A stretch of 64,000 nucleotides of DNA from Bettongia penicillata ogilbyi (GCA_023548195.1 JAJHZJ010000014.1:17185718-17249717); one strand, 5' to 3'; positions 36,335 to 49,314 are shown, counted from the first letter of the stretch. The notes: generated from the sequence alone by a model not told the origin. Numbers and translations: made by a program.

Positions 36335-38795
36335 GTCATCCCTCTGTTTTCTTGAAGGACAAGATAGATTTCTATACCCCATTGCCTGTATATTTTATTA
36401 CCCAGTTGGATGTAAAAACAATTTTTAACATTCGTTTTTAAAACTTCGAGTTCCAACTTCTTTCCCTTCCTCCCTCCCCACCCATTCCCACTGAGAAGGC
36501 AAGCAATTAGATATACGTTATACATGTGTGGTTATGCAAAAGACTTCCACGAAAGTCATGTTGTGGAAAACTAGCTATATTTACCTCCATCCTAACCTGC
36601 CCTCCCCACATTTATTCTATTCTCTCTTTGACCCAATCCCTCCTCAAAAGTATTTATTTCTAGTTACCCCCTCCTCCCATTTATCCTTCCTTCCATCATC
36701 TGCCAACACCTTGCTTTATCCCCTTCTCCCCTACTTTCCTGTACTGTAAGATAGAGTTTCATAGCAAATTGAGTGTGCATGTCATTCCCTCCTTAAGCCA
36801 AATGTGATAAGAGTAAGATTCATTTTTTCCCTCTCACCTCCCCTCTCTTCCCTTCCATTGAAAAAGCTTTTTCTTGCCTCTTTTATGTGAGAGATAATTT
36901 GCCCGATTCTGTTTTTCCTTTCTCCTCCCAATATATTCCTCTCTCACCCCTTAATTTTATTTTTTTAGATATCATCCCTTCCTATTTAACTCATCCTGTG
37001 TCCTCTGTATATATGTATATAGTCCCTCCAACTACTCAAATACTGAGAAAACTCTCAAGAGTTACAAATATTATCTTTTTGTAGATAGGAATGTAATGCA
37101 GGAATGTAAACAATTCAGCTTTAATATGTCCTTTATGATTTCTCTTTCTTGTTTACCTTTTCATGCTTCTCTTGATTCTTGTGTTTGAAAGTCAGATTTT
37201 CTATTCAGCTCTGGTCTTTTCATCAAGAATGCTTGAAAGTCCTCTATTTCATTCAATGAGCATTTTTTTCCCCTGAAGTATGATACTCACTTTCTCTGGG
37301 AAAGTGATTCTTGGTTTTAATCCTAGTTCCTTTGACTTCTGGAATATCATATTCGAAGCCCTGCAATCCCTTAATGTAGAAGCTGCTAGATCTTTTGTTA
37401 TTCTGATTGTATTCAGTACTTGAATTGTTTCTTTCTGGATGCTTGCAATATTTTCTCCTTGACCTGGGAATTCTAGAATTTGACTACAACATTCCTAGGA
37501 GTTTTCCTTTTGGGATCTCTTGGAGGTGATTGGTAAATTCTTTCAATATTTATTTTACCCTCTGGTTCTAGAATATTAGGGCAGTTTTCCTTGATAATTT
37601 CATGAAAGATGATGTCTAGGCTCTTTTTTTGATCATGGCTTTCAGGTAGTCCCATGATTTTTAAATTGTCTCTCCTGGATCTATTTTCCAGATCAGTTGT
37701 TTTTCCAATGAGATATTTCACGTTGCTACTTTTTTATTCCTTTGGTTTTGTTTTATAATTTCTTGATTTTTCATAACATCATTCCCTTCCATCTGCTGCA
37801 TTCTAATCTTTAAGGAATTATTTTCTTCAGTGAGCTTTTGGCATTCCTTTTCCATCTGGCCAATTCTGCCTTTTAAGGCATTCTTGTATTTCTTGACTTT
37901 TCGGATCTTTTTTGTCTTTTGGATTAGTCTATTTTTTACAGTATTATTTTCTTTGGCATTTTTTTTTTTGAGTCTCCCTTAGCAAGCAATTGACTCTTTT
38001 TTCATAATTTTGCATCACTCTGTTTTCTCTTCCCAATTGCTCTACTTCTTTATTTGATTTTCAAAATCTCCTTTGAGCTCTTCTACGGCCTGAGACCAAT
38101 TCATATTTTTCTTGGACGCTTTGAATGGAGGAGCTTTGACTTTGTTTTCTTCTGTTTGCGTGGTTTAGTCTTCCTTGTCACCAGAGTAAGATTCTTTAGT
38201 CTGATTCTTTTTCCAGTTTTTGCTCATTTCCCCAGCCATTTACTTGACTTTTGAGTGCGTTGTCAAGGTAGCTCATTGTCCAGCAGGAGTAGGGGGTGTA
38301 CTGTCAGCCTCTCAATCCTCCCACAATCTGTGGGCCTACAGTTCTAGAATTGGCTGTCGCTGCCCCTGCTGCTGCTGTGGCTGCTGGTTCCTCCGCTCCC
38401 TCCCTCCTCAGCTGTTCTGGGACTAGGGCCTGACCACTCCACTCTCTTGCACTGGTCCCACAGGCTTTTCCCACTGACCTTCCAATTTATTCTCAGCATT
38501 TTGGAATCACGAAGTCTGGAAACCACTACAAGTGTGAGAGGTTCAGTCCTCCCAAGACCTGCTCAGGGCCCCTCCTGTACTCATGCGCTCTGCTCCTGGT
38601 GTGGCATGATACTTCCCAGTGACCTTCCAGGCTGTCTTGGGCTGGAGATATGCTTTCCTCCTTTATTCTGTGGATTCTGCAGCTACAGAATTTGTTTAGA
38701 GCCATTTTTTACAAGTATTTGGGTGGACTTGGGGGCAGCGCTCTAGAAAGTAAAGTGTGTGCTGTTACTCTGCCATCTTGGCTTCGCCCTCCCCT
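36335..38795 (-). mobile_element. HAL1 element, older copy with degraded ORF1
   Basis: Same order as 33012-35901: 5' end near 38795 (on + 'tctgccatcttggcttcgcc'), 5' UTR to about 38240, ORF1 remnant about 38240-37170, then spacer and 3' UTR. RRM residues survive at 37721-37473 (RRDNLKIMGLPES, PRNVVVKF) but frameshifts break the N-terminal and C-terminal parts. No ORF2. A short divergent 3' extension reaches about 36335. Target duplications were not clear. Confidence 0.75.
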
Positions 38796-38809
38796 TAACT
38801 CCCCCTTTT

Positions 38810-39575
38810 TCTTGAGGGCTATTATTCTAGTCACCTATGTTCATATCGTAGTACTTCCACTTTCCACTCTCACCCCCTCATTTTTCATCAGTTTGCCGGA
38901 TCTTGTGAATTCTAGCTCTACAAAATCCCTTACATTCTTTTCCCTTTCTCTACTTGTAGGACACCACCTTCATTCATACTCTTATTATTTCTTGCCTGTG
39001 TTAATGTATTAGTCTAGTTGATTTTTCCCTATTCCTCAAATGCAGGTCTGACCATTTCATTCCCCTGTGCAAGTCAGTGATTCCTTATTGCTCCTAACAA
39101 AAAATACAAACTCCAGTTTTGGGCTTTATTATGAAAGGCTTTCACAATCTGACTCAAACCTATATTTTTATACTGATTTTATATCACTTCTGCACACATA
39201 CTGTGTGTATATTACCATTATACAAACTAATGTCTTTGCAGTTCTTCATGCATGGCATTTCAAAATCTTTTGCCTCTTTGTCTTTGCATACATAGACACT
39301 TCCCCCATTCCTGAAATGCCCTCCTTGCTCATCTTTTTCCTGGAATTCTTGTCTCCCTTTAAGGTCAGTTGTAGTACTTTCTCCTAAAATTAGCCTTTTT
39401 AAATTTTTCCATTTGTTAATGTTTCCCACATCCCAGAATTAGTTTGTTTCTGTTTTGTATATACTTATCTGTGTATGTTTGTTTTCCCCCAGTAGACTGT
39501 AAGCTCTTTGAAGGCAGGGTCTATTTCATTTTTGTACTCTAGTACATTTAGTAAGCACTTAGTAACTCCTTTTGT
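38810..39575 (+). repeat. CR1/L2-like LINE tail
   Basis: 'aatgcaggtctgaccatttc', 'tatgaaaggctttcacaatc', 'gactgtaagctctttgaagg', 'cagggtctatttcatttttg' and 'gtaagcacttagtaactcc' mark this old tail. Confidence 0.6.
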
Positions 39576-40739
39576 TTTATAATTTCTTTTCATTTCTGAG
39601 ACCTTCCTATTTTGTCATCTATAAGCTAATATTAAAATTATTTTGGATTCTTTATATATACATTTTTTAGACAGTAAAGAACATACTAATAGGAACAAAC
39701 AAGGTTTTAGTCTGGTACCACATCTGATTTTGTTAATGTAGGTAATTTCTGTTTAGGAAATTTCCTCCACCAATGCAGATGTTCAAAATTTACTGTTTTG
39801 TTTGTAGCCTGTGTCTTACAGCCTATGTATCTCAGAGCTAGGACTTGAACACAAGTTCAAGTGTGTTAACTGAAGTGGAGACTAGTAAGTGGCCAACAGT
39901 TTAGATTTAGGGAAGATACTGACTTATTTACATTTATACTGAACATTAGTTTATCCACATACCCACCAGCAAGTATAGTTTGCCTAGCTTGTTCTTTGTC
40001 TTTGCTCTGATGTTGGCTTTCCATATGCTAGGCTGCCTCTCTGTATAGACACATGGATAGATCATTCGTGTGTGTGTGTATGTGTGTACTTTCTGACTCA
40101 GTTGTGATTAATCTGTTTTTTCCTATCTTTTGTAGGGCACATATCTTTTAAGTTCTCATCAGGGAAAAAAACCTCCATTATGGATTTTCTGTAATGATAA
40201 GAACCAGCTTCTCTCAGTTCCTTGTAAGCTTCTTGAGATTTTAATGCCTTCTTAAACCTAAGGGTTGTAGAATCTGACTGATTTTGTGGCACATATTATC
40301 TTTAAATGACTCTTATTTTCCTAGAGGAGTGGAAGCTTAAATAATTTACTTGGAGTTGCTAATAATTAAAATGTTTGATTGGAAAGGAACCATATTGACT
40401 AAACAGTCTCTAATTCACAGTCTCTAATTCATAGTCTAAAAATGGAGCTTAAAGAAGTTTAGAGATCATCTACAGTTGTGGGTGTGGGAATTACTTGGCG
40501 CAAACAATATTTTTGATAATGGTTTCATTTTGTGGTATCAGTGGTCAAGCATTTATGCTGCTACAGACAGTAGTCAGATTCATTATGTCTGATCTTGACG
40601 AAATGGAAGCTGATTGAGCTGGTTTTTCCATTTTTTGTTATTTCCTTGTCATAGGAGTGCTGGATTTGTTGCCATAATATGTTTTAATTGCTGTCTTTTG
40701 TTATGCTCTAACTTTGACTTTTAAGAATGAATATCACCC

Positions 40740-41760
40740 TAAGGAAAGTGCAAAAGTTCTAACAATCAAAAATATCTTTTATTAATTATTAGAGGTATTT
40801 CAGCAGCTATTGTTGTGGGATAATCAAACATTTCGAGTCCTCAGTGAAGCAGGATCAGTACCACTGAAGCACAGAGGAAAGTGTGGTTGAAAATGAAAAC
40901 ACCAAGAACCAACAAACAGTTACTATAAAAACCTTATTTAACCTCAAAAAGTAAGCAGAGACTTTTAGTTGAACCAGACAGTAAAAGAGCTATTCACGAT
41001 TGTTCTGCAGTACAGGCTAAACTTCTTGGAGAGTTTGAAGAAAAGGAATAAGAATGGTAACAACAACAACAAAGAGCTGTTAACCATTTCTGTGAGTAAA
41101 CGAACTTAGCTTGGCAAGACAATACAGCAAGTACCAAACACTGAAGTCCAGGTGACCCTGCAAGCTACAGGAATCATTCACCAAAAATATTTTGAGAATG
41201 TATTACTTCTAATGGACTTTAAAGTTTTATCCCCTCTGAGGAAATGATGAGCTCTAAAAAATACGTTGATATTCCAGGAAGCAGAAATATTCTGGAATTA
41301 CATGAATTCCCAAAAGAAAATGGAATCAGTATTGTAATAAGACCTTGCCACACTCATCATAAAAGATGATGAACTTTATTCACAAGAGAAACTTGTTTCA
41401 GTAGTCTGGGAACTTGCTGTTTTCAAATCTTGTTGAAAAAAAATCTGAACTATACTTAAGGCTTGACTGTGAAAAATGGACTGTTTGTCAAAGATACATT
41501 TAATATATTTAGTGTGATGAAAGTGTGGTTTTGTAAAGAATTAAAGAATGTGTCAAACTTTTGTTAACTCAATGCCAAATCATGTAAAACAAATGATTGT
41601 AACAAAAGCACATAATGCATATTAAAAATTATTTTGAAGATGTAAAAAGTAAGATTTATTGTCTCAGTAAGTTTAATTTTTTTGTCAGTTAATTTGTACA
41701 TCACTATAAACTAACTTCTTTATTTTGCAGCATCAAAATGATGGAAATAACTCTTCAATA
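40740..41760 (+). other. Possible unidentified processed sequence
   Basis: The stretch has less T-richness than the surrounding intron, scattered codon-like phrases in shifting frames (around 40970-41060 and 41220-41330) and an AATAAA at about 41757. It might be an old retrocopy, but I could not identify a parent gene and no frame is open for long. Poly(A) and duplications were not seen. Confidence 0.2.
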
Positions 41761-41784
41761 AATTTTGTAGATTTAGCTTTTGAA

Positions 41785-42225
41785 TGTATTGTAGGGTAAA
41801 AATTACTCAGGTCAAAGGATCTGAGTTCAGATTTGATGTTTGCTAACTATGTGACCTTGGGCAACACACTTAATCTCCCTGAGCCTACATTTCCTTAATT
41901 GTAAAAATTAGGAGGTTTACTAGATGTTCACAGGGTCCTTTAAGCTCTTTGCAGTTGCCAGAGTTAACCTTCTTAAAGCCAAATCTGACCACATCATCTG
42001 CCTTTTCCCATACCACGTTAAGTAATAATAGTTATCATTTTCTTTAGGGTTTGCCAAACTCTTTACTAATATCTCATTTTATCTTCAACAACAATCCTGA
42101 GAGGCAGGTGTTTTAAATTCCCATTTTACAGAGGAGGACACCAAGGCTGAGAGAGGACATGGCTAGTCAGTGTCTGAAGCTGGATTTGAACTCCAGGTCC
42201 AGCACTCTATGCACTGTGTCGCCAA
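41785..42225. repeat. Two MIR-like SINEs in opposite orientation
   Basis: 41785-41960 (+) carries 'ctgagttcagatttgatgtt', 'ctatgtgaccttgggcaaca' and 'tctccctgagcctacatttc'. 42010-42225 (-) carries 'attttacagaggaggacacc' and 'ggatttgaactccaggtcca'. Confidence 0.7.
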
Positions 42226-42749
42226 AGGACACAACGTAGCATTCTGTAGTATCCGATTACTTTGTCATAGTGTTTTAAATCATCATCTCCTAACAGCGGG
42301 TTGGCTGCTTCTTTTGTACAGTAATACTCCGAAGAGTAGTTGGTCAGCTCTGAATATACTGTCTTCGATAGGCAGAGTGAAAGGGAGTGCTTCATTCTTT
42401 TCTTTTTTTTTACATGATTTTTCTTTTTTTGATTTTAAAACTTTTATTTTTTTAAATTATTTTATTTGTTTTCAGTTACTTCATCCTTTTCTTAATAGAT
42501 ATTTATGTGTATTACTCTCTGTGTGAATAGACACTGGGAGAGATGGAGCCATTGATAAGACGTGGTTCCTTCTGTCAACGAGCTTGGGAATGCAAATTGC
42601 TAATGCCTCAGCTCCTTGTTGACTTTTAAAACGAGCGCACACTAGATACTGTCAGATAGATTTGTTCAGGAAATGGGAGAAAATTCAGAATCTGTTTCAA
42701 AAGCACCAAAAAATGCTAGTTTGCATACTTTGTGTTCCTTGTTTGTTTC

Positions 42750-43385
42750 TGTTTCAAAGATAACACACAGGAGGCACTGGGGGTTTCAGTCTTCAGCCTC
42801 TAACAGAGGTTCACTCCTGATCTAGTCAGACAGGCGGACAGCTTTGGAGAGATTAATGACCAGCTTTATTCTAGTCTAGCCTTCTCAAATGGTTGCTGGG
42901 AGAACCAGCTCCTGCAGCATTCCCTAATCACCCTTCTTGGGGGACAACCACCCCTATGTCTTGATAGGTCAATCAAGACAGGCCAACTTGTGCGCTCCCC
43001 TAACTCCCCTTAAGCCTCAAGGGGGCCAATTGAGGCACACACAGATTTTCCTATGGGTTTCCTGTGGTTTTCCCCCACTCGTTGACCAATGCCCACTTGC
43101 TTTTATAGAGCAACGGACAAAAAAGGCATCTTGCCAACAAGGTTAACTCATAGGTTAACTTTAGCAAAATCGTCATTCTGCGTGAGAGTAGTAAGTATCA
43201 ATTATGTCACTCCCATATCTCATGGCACAGCCTCAGTAGGACTGCCTGTTACTATGATTCTAAGAATTACTATCTAGAATCCTTGGAACTATACTGGGTA
43301 TTATTATCTAACACCTGGAGACTAGATCCATTGCCATGGATCCTGAGAAACTAACTCTAAGAAGGATAACAAAATCCTCCTTACA
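42750..43385 (+). mobile_element. Solo LTR, copy B (500 bp upstream of BRMS1L exon 3)
   Basis: It starts TGTTTCAAAGATAACACACAG and ends ATCCTCCTTACA, 636 bp, clearly related to 3497-4112 along its whole length (shared 'gaggcactgg', 'gatctagtcagacagg', 'caattgaggcacacacag'). The flanking 5-mers (GTTTC and TAGCA) do not match, unlike copy A. No internal sequence. Confidence 0.78.
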
Positions 43386-43886
43386 TAGCATTTCTTTTTA
43401 GATTTTCTTTCCTGTGTGACTTTTTCTATTATAGTCTTAGTTCTCATAGTCTTGTTAAACTTGTAAAACTTTACTAGGTTTACAAACTTTACTAAGCATA
43501 TCTTGATAAGATATAGTCTCCTATAGTTCTCATAGTATTAGTAAAACTTGTGTTAAGTTAAAACCATTTTTAAAAAGTGAACTTAAACATTTTAAAAAGA
43601 ACTGCTTTCATTTTTTAAAGGAAGCCAGAGGATAATTACTTTAATTGTATTTGTTCGTATTTTCAAATCGTATTTGAAAAAAATAGAGATGTAAATTTGA
43701 TAGTGAATAATACATTCATGAAAGCAAGTAAAATAACTGAGTTTCACTTTTAAGATGAAGTTAAAACAGAATGATTTTGGTTGTTTAAATGTGTATGAGA
43801 TTAGACAAAGATGATGTAGAAACTTAATGTTTTGTTGTACTGATATGTTTATTAATATTTAAATTTTTTTTTTTTACTATGTTAAG

Positions 43887-44014
43887 ACTTTATAAAGAAC
43901 GATTAAGTCAAGTGGATGCAAAGTTACAAGAAGTAATAGCTGGGAAGGCACCAGAATATTTGGAACCACTGGCAACTTTACAAGAAAATATGCAAATCCG
44001 AACAAAGGTAGCAG
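43887..44014 (+). CDS. BRMS1L: BRMS1L exon 3 (internal coding exon)
   Basis: The exon encodes [20 protein letters not shown], then a segment containing [15 protein letters not shown] and ending RTKVA. This is the central part of the coiled-coil/Sds3-like region of BRMS1L, used for assembly with other Sin3-complex subunits. The acceptor is a long T tract followed by ACTATGTTAAG ending at 43886; the donor GTAGGA begins at 44015. The first base (A) completes the Gln codon from exon 2; the last base (G) starts the Gly codon completed by exon 4. The length of 128 nt is exactly 1 + 42 codons + 1. The frame stays open past the donor, so intron read-through would add about 27 codons before a stop near 44091. 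Two related LTRs lie about 0.5 kb on either side. Confidence 0.97.
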
Positions 44015-44555
44015 GTAGGAATATGAAAAATTCACTTCTACTTGATTTCCACTTAAAGGATACTTATAAAGTGAATGTGTTTTATTGTTAGTAATGTTAC
44101 TGAAAGATTGAATGCATCTTTACTTTGACCACAACATATTCTTTTCATTTTTAATAAACATTACTTTGTTAATCACCTGCTTTGGGTTCACATGCTACAA
44201 GTGCTGTGGGAAATATGTATAAGGAACCCACAAAGAGTTCATGCTCTTGGAAGAAGAAGATTTATATATGTGAAAACAATTTAAGAACAAAACACTTTAT
44301 GTGACGAGACTTAAGGATAGATGGCAGGTGTCCTTCCAAAGTTTAATTTTCTATTAGCAAATTACAAAGTCAAATGAATATCCTAATTGAATTCAGCAAA
44401 CATTTATTAACTATTTAGTGTGTGTATCTTCATGCCATTCACCTAATATGTTATATACTAAGTTTTGTAACCTTCAGCAGTAGAAGGACTATTCCCACTA
44501 AAGAAAAAGCAGATCCTAAGTATATTGAGACTGTCTTAGTATGCTTCTTATAGTG

Positions 44556-45290
44556 TGTTTCACAGGTAACACCGACTATGCCAGGTGCCAGACAAGAGAC
44601 AAGGAGAACTGCTAGCAGGTGTTCTAACACAGTTCACTTTTGATCTAGACAAACAGGAAGACAGAAATGGAGTCATAATAAGGGGTTAAATAAGTTTATT
44701 TTATTCATCAAGTCTTCTTAAGAGGGAGTTGCTGAGAACAGGAGCACCAACTCCTACAGCTTCCCTACAACTCTTCTCGAAGGGTGGGTGAGAATATAGT
44801 AGGTGCTATACCACTCCTTCAGCTCCCCTAAACCTCAATGGGGGCTGGTTGAGGCAAGCACACATAAATCCCCCCAACCCTTGATGGGAGCCAATCAAGG
44901 CATGTACAGCATTACACTGTCATATTCCTCTGTGGGTTCCCCCCTTGAGCCTCAGCAGGGCTGGTTGAGGCAGGTACATGCATTCCTCTGTGCATTACCC
45001 AAATCCCCACTTACTGACCAATACCCACTTGATTTATAGGGCAACAGAGAGAGAAAGCATCTTGCCAACATTAAGCTCACAAATTTACATTATCTCATCA
45101 TTACATCTCTCTGTGGGGTCACAATGAGTATTTACCAGCTGAACTCAGATGTTTATATTATTTATCATTATATAATGCTGCACAAGCCTGGTGGAGATGT
45201 TTATATGAGCCTGGGAACTAGAGATTGTTATAGCCATGGATCCTGGGAGCTAGTATCCTAAAAAGAATAACAAAAATCCACCTTAAGGCA
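44556..45290 (+). mobile_element. Solo LTR, copy C (540 bp downstream of BRMS1L exon 3)
   Basis: It starts TGTTTCACAGGTAACACC and ends with AATAACAAAAATCCACCTTAA, same orientation as copies A and B. It is about 100 bp longer because the segment around 'ggctggttgaggcaagcaca' is present as about three diverged tandem units (44810-44990). Flanking duplications were not recognised. Confidence 0.72.
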
Positions 45291-45339
45291 TCAGTAAAAA
45301 TTAACTTTTACAGTAATAATGACTGCTGCTTTGATTGGA

Positions 45340-47275
45340 ACTTGATCTCTTGACTCTTTTATCCTATCAGCACTGCTCATATTTTGTCAGATTCCAGCCT
45401 TGGAATATTCTTGTGCTACAGAATGGAGCTCGTGGAAGCCATACAATCTTGCTGTTTAGGTTTAGTATAAATCTAATTTTACCTAGGCCCTCAATGCAGC
45501 AGTCTTTTATTGCCTTCCTAATTGTTTCTCTATCCTAGTCACAACAGCAACTAGATAAAACCCACTCTGTCCTCAAACTTTTTATACCATTCCTCCAAAA
45601 GCCCTGTCTCCTCCCAGCTAAGGATCATACCTCATACTTTACTGAGAAAGTGAAGGCTATTCACTGTGAACTACCTCTTCTCACCCCACAACTCCTTGAT
45701 ATAATCCTTTACTTTCCTCCCGGAGCTGACCCTCCTCACCAAAGCCAGTCCCTTTATATATACTCCTCTCTTTTTCAGGAGATTGCCATCACTATCATCT
45801 TTAATCTGTCTCCATCTTGCTCCTTCCTTGCTGCCAACACATCTCTCCAACTTTACCCTATCCTGAAAAAGCTCTCATTAGATGTGACTGTTCCTGCAAC
45901 CTGTTGTCCAGTGTCTCTCCTCCTTTCCTTAGCTAAACTCCTTTAAATAGCGATCTATGCCTGGTACCTCCACTTCCTTTTCTGTCGTTCTCTTCTTAAA
46001 CCTCTGCAATCTTAACTCATCACTCAGCTGAAACTGTTTTCTGAAGTCAGCAATTTCTTCCCAATCTAAGGGCTTTTTCTCAACTGGGGACAAAAAGATA
46101 AAATGCAATGTTCATGCTCTCAGTCACTTAATCCTTATTCTTCTTAACTTCTCTGTGCTACTGTTGGCCACACTCTATTCCTGGATACTCATACTTCCTT
46201 GGATTTTCATGACATTTATCTTTCTTGAGCTTTCTTTTGACTTTTTGACTTCCCCACTGCCTTTTTTCCTAGCTCATCATCCATGTCACACTTCCTGACT
46301 GCAGATATACGCCAGTGACTGTCCTGATTTTCTCTTTTCTTCCTATATTTTCTTACTTGGTGACCTTATGAGCTCCTGGGGGTTCAGTTGTCATCTGTGT
46401 GTAGATGACTCTATATCTCTCCATGCAATCTTAATTTCTCTCCTAAGTTACACTCTTGCACCATCATCAACAGTCTGTTGGACCTTTTGAACCAGATGTC
46501 TCAGAGATTATTAAAGTCAACATGTTTAAAAACAGAATTCATTACTTTCCCCCTCAAACCCTCTCCTGTTCTGAACTAACCTTTTGAAAACCTGGGTTGG
46601 CCACCTTGGTCTTATACCTGACTCTTCAATCTTCTTCCCATGTCCAGACAATGGCCAAATCTTATTATTTCTGTAGCAACAATATTTCTTCAGTTCATCA
46701 TGTTATTTTCATTCACACTGCCTATCACCCCAGTTAAGCAACTTGTCACCTAGACTATTGCACTAATTTGCTGATTTTTCTCTCCTTCACATTTCTCTTC
46801 ACCTGTAAACCATCCTCAATGCTGTTGCCAAAGTGAGCTTCCAAAAATGGAAGTCTGGCTGTATCTTCATCTCCTATTCAATTAACTGCATGAGCTCAGT
46901 ATTACTCCAAGAATCAAATATGAACTCCTCTGATTGGCATTTAAAGACCTTTTAAGTTGCTCTCTTTTACCTTTCTAATCTTATTACTCATTGTCTTTGT
47001 ACTGGTTATGTACTTATTACTCATTGTCTTTGTACTGGAATGCTCCTCCTCATTCTCCTCCTCTTTCTTCTTAGAATCTCTCGTTTCTTTTAGGACTTAG
47101 CTCAGGTGCCATCTTCTCCATGAAACCTTTCCTCCTCCCCCTTGCTCCTAATGCTTTATCACCACAAGATGAGCTTTTCTCTCTACATATACAGGGACTG
47201 TCACTTTTGTTTTTATATCCCTAGTACCTGGTACAGTGCCTAGCACCCAGGTCTAAATAAATGCTTATTAACTGA
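45340..47275 (+). repeat. CR1/L2-like LINE tail, longest copy (about 1.9 kb)
   Basis: Pyrimidine-rich, with the 3' hallmark series at its end: 'gacttagctcaggtgccatc', 'gaaacctttcctcctccccc', 'cctggtacagtgcctagcac' and 'taaataaatgcttattaact'. Within it a short duplication reads 'actcattgtctttgtactgg' twice (46986-47039). No open frame. Confidence 0.6.
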
Positions 47276-47469
47276 TAAGTACATTTGACACATTGATTAG
47301 GATCCTGTTTTAAAGCTAATCATTTGTTCAAATATGGTTTTTTGCATTGCTCAGTCATTTATGCCAATAATTAAATGGTAATGTATTTGATTTTTAACAA
47401 ACATATTTACATTTCAGGTTTATATTTGTAATAAGATCCAGCCTCAGTATTTTCACAACAATAGTGACA

Positions 47470-47705
47470 TTGATTTAGTATTTTAAAGTTTGTAAACTAT
47501 TCTATAGACATTCTCCCATTTGACCTTCACAATAAACCTGTGAATGTGGGTACTTTAGACATTATTATTATTCTTGTTATAGATAAGGAAATTGAGATGC
47601 AGAGAAGTGAAGATGTGCTGATCGTCTCACAACCGCTAAGTGTAGGAGGCCAGATTTAAACTTTGATCTTCCTCAGTTCAAGTGTAGTGCTCTGTTCAGA
47701 AGTCT
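47470..47705 (-). repeat. MIR-like SINE
   Basis: Minus-strand CORE-SINE features: 'ttatagataaggaaattgag', 'gatgcagagaagtgaag' and 'ggccagatttaaac'. Confidence 0.6.
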
Positions 47706-48152
47706 TTTGAGTTCTGTCTCCACAACATTTCTTGCATTTTTCACCTTCTCTCCAACACAAGTCTGACCACATCACTCCCTTTTTCAATAAATTTCAGTTC
47801 CATATTATTTCTGAGATCAAATGCCAAACTCCTTCATTTTGTGTTCCAACTTACATTAAAGCTTATTATATAATAGCCCTTCACTCATTATGGTTCCCCC
47901 TATCTGGTCTTGGTCTCCTTCTCATGACATTCTAACTCTCTATACCTTTGTACAAACTTTTTTTCCATGGTTGAAATATACTTGGTCCTCACCTGTTATG
48001 GTCACTGTCCTAGTTTCTTTGAAACAACTTAACTGAAAAGCCACCTTTTATGTGAGGTCTTTGCTAATCCTCCCATCTGATAGTGCCTTCCTCACTAAAA
48101 TAACTTGCATTTATTTTCTATATTTTTATTCAGAAATATATTTTAATATATA

Positions 48153-48191
<39 letters not shown>

Positions 48192-48345
48192 TTTATTTTT
48201 ATTCAGGATATCCTTCTCTGTGTACTGGTTTCCTTCAATAGAAAGTAAATTCCTTAAGGTCAGGGGGTTGTTTTGTTTTTGTCTTTGTATTTGTCATAGT
48301 GTTTGCCACAAGGTAGATACTTAATACATTGTTATTAATTGATTC
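47706..48345 (+). repeat. CR1/L2-like LINE tail with (AT)n
   Basis: 'ctgaccacatcactcccttt', 'gatcaaatgccaaactcctt', 'aatagaaagtaaattcctta' and 'aaggtcagggggttgttttg'. A TA microsatellite lies at 48155-48184 within it. Confidence 0.6.
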
Positions 48346-49234
48346 ATTTTTACACCATATATTTATAATCAAAGCATTTTGATTATAGCACTCCTTATAG
48401 GATTGCTTTTCCAAAATTTGAATATTGCACAGTTGGAAGGAACTTCTGAGACCGTATAGTTGAAGCTGTACCTGAACAGTAGAGTTCCTGTCATCTGTAA
48501 CATCTTTGATAAGTAGTTATTCACTCTTCACTTGCAGACATTGAGTAATGGGAAGGACACCCCCTCTTGAGGCATAGCACTTTATGCTTATCTTCATTAA
48601 ATTTTACCTTTTTAGGTTTGGTTCCTCATTCTCAGCCTGTCACATCTTTTTTGGATCTTGACCCTGTTGTCCACTATAATATTTCTGTAGTTTAAAAAAT
48701 TGGGAAGAAGGCAGGATCTTCAAAGGATATTACTTCAAGTGGATTTTGATAATTTTATAAAGGAAATATTTGAAACACTGACCCTAAACTATATGACTTC
48801 ATCAAGAAGAAAGAAATTCTATACAACACAACACAATGCAAAACAAAAAGATTATGTTATATAAGACTGTGAATATATATTTCACATTGATTGCTTTAAA
48901 AAATGTACATGATAAATTATGCATATTACTTTTAAAACTGATTACTTAGTTTCCTGGTTCTGCTTACTTCACTTTGAGTCAGTTCTTGTTTCAGGCTTCT
49001 CTAAAATTGTCTTTTTCATTATTCCTCATGGTACAGTACTATTAAGTGTCTACCCATGTGTCTTTGATATCTATTTTAGTGCTTGGTATTTTTTTTTAAA
49101 TGGAAAAATAAAATCATGTCAGACTCTTCCAAGTGTTTATCCTTTGTCAGTTTCTAAAAACAAGAATCTTTTAGGGAAATGAGCACAAAATAAACTATTG
49201 CGTAAATAACCATAGAACTTTTGTTTGATTGTAG

Positions 49235-49314
49235 GAATCTATAGAGAACTCTGCTTAGAATCTGTAAAGAACAAATATGAATGTGAAATCCAAGCTTCTC
49301 GCCAGCACTGTGAG
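49235..49314 (+). CDS. BRMS1L: BRMS1L exon 4 (internal coding exon)
   Basis: The exon encodes [20 protein letters not shown] followed by SRQHCE, continuing the BRMS1L coiled-coil region directly after exon 3. The acceptor is TTGTTTGATTGTAG ending at 49234; the donor GTAATG begins at 49315. The first two bases (GA) complete the Gly codon split with exon 3, and the exon ends on a complete Glu codon (phase 0). Its length is 80 nt (2 + 26 codons). The next BRMS1L exon would be expected to begin with Ser-Glu-Lys-Leu; I did not find it in the remaining 14.7 kb, so intron 4 continues beyond the window. Confidence 0.96.

Larger units (their letters stand above)
44015..49234 (+). other. BRMS1L: BRMS1L intron 3 (complete, about 5.2 kb)
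   Basis: The intron has a GTAGGA donor and a GATTGTAG acceptor. It contains one LTR copy (44556-45290), two large CR1/L2-like tails and a MIR-like SINE. The parts at 48350-49234 show nothing recognisable beyond AT-rich intron. Confidence 0.9.

Noticed and set aside
43879..44091. Extending exon 3 past 44014 into a 70-codon frame
   Set aside because: The donor GTAGGA at 44015 and the exact phase match to exon 4 show the reading beyond is intron.
45650..45946. A 98-codon plus-strand frame in intron 3
   Set aside because: Inside a CR1/L2-like pyrimidine-rich tail; similar frames recur in other copies without conserved residues.
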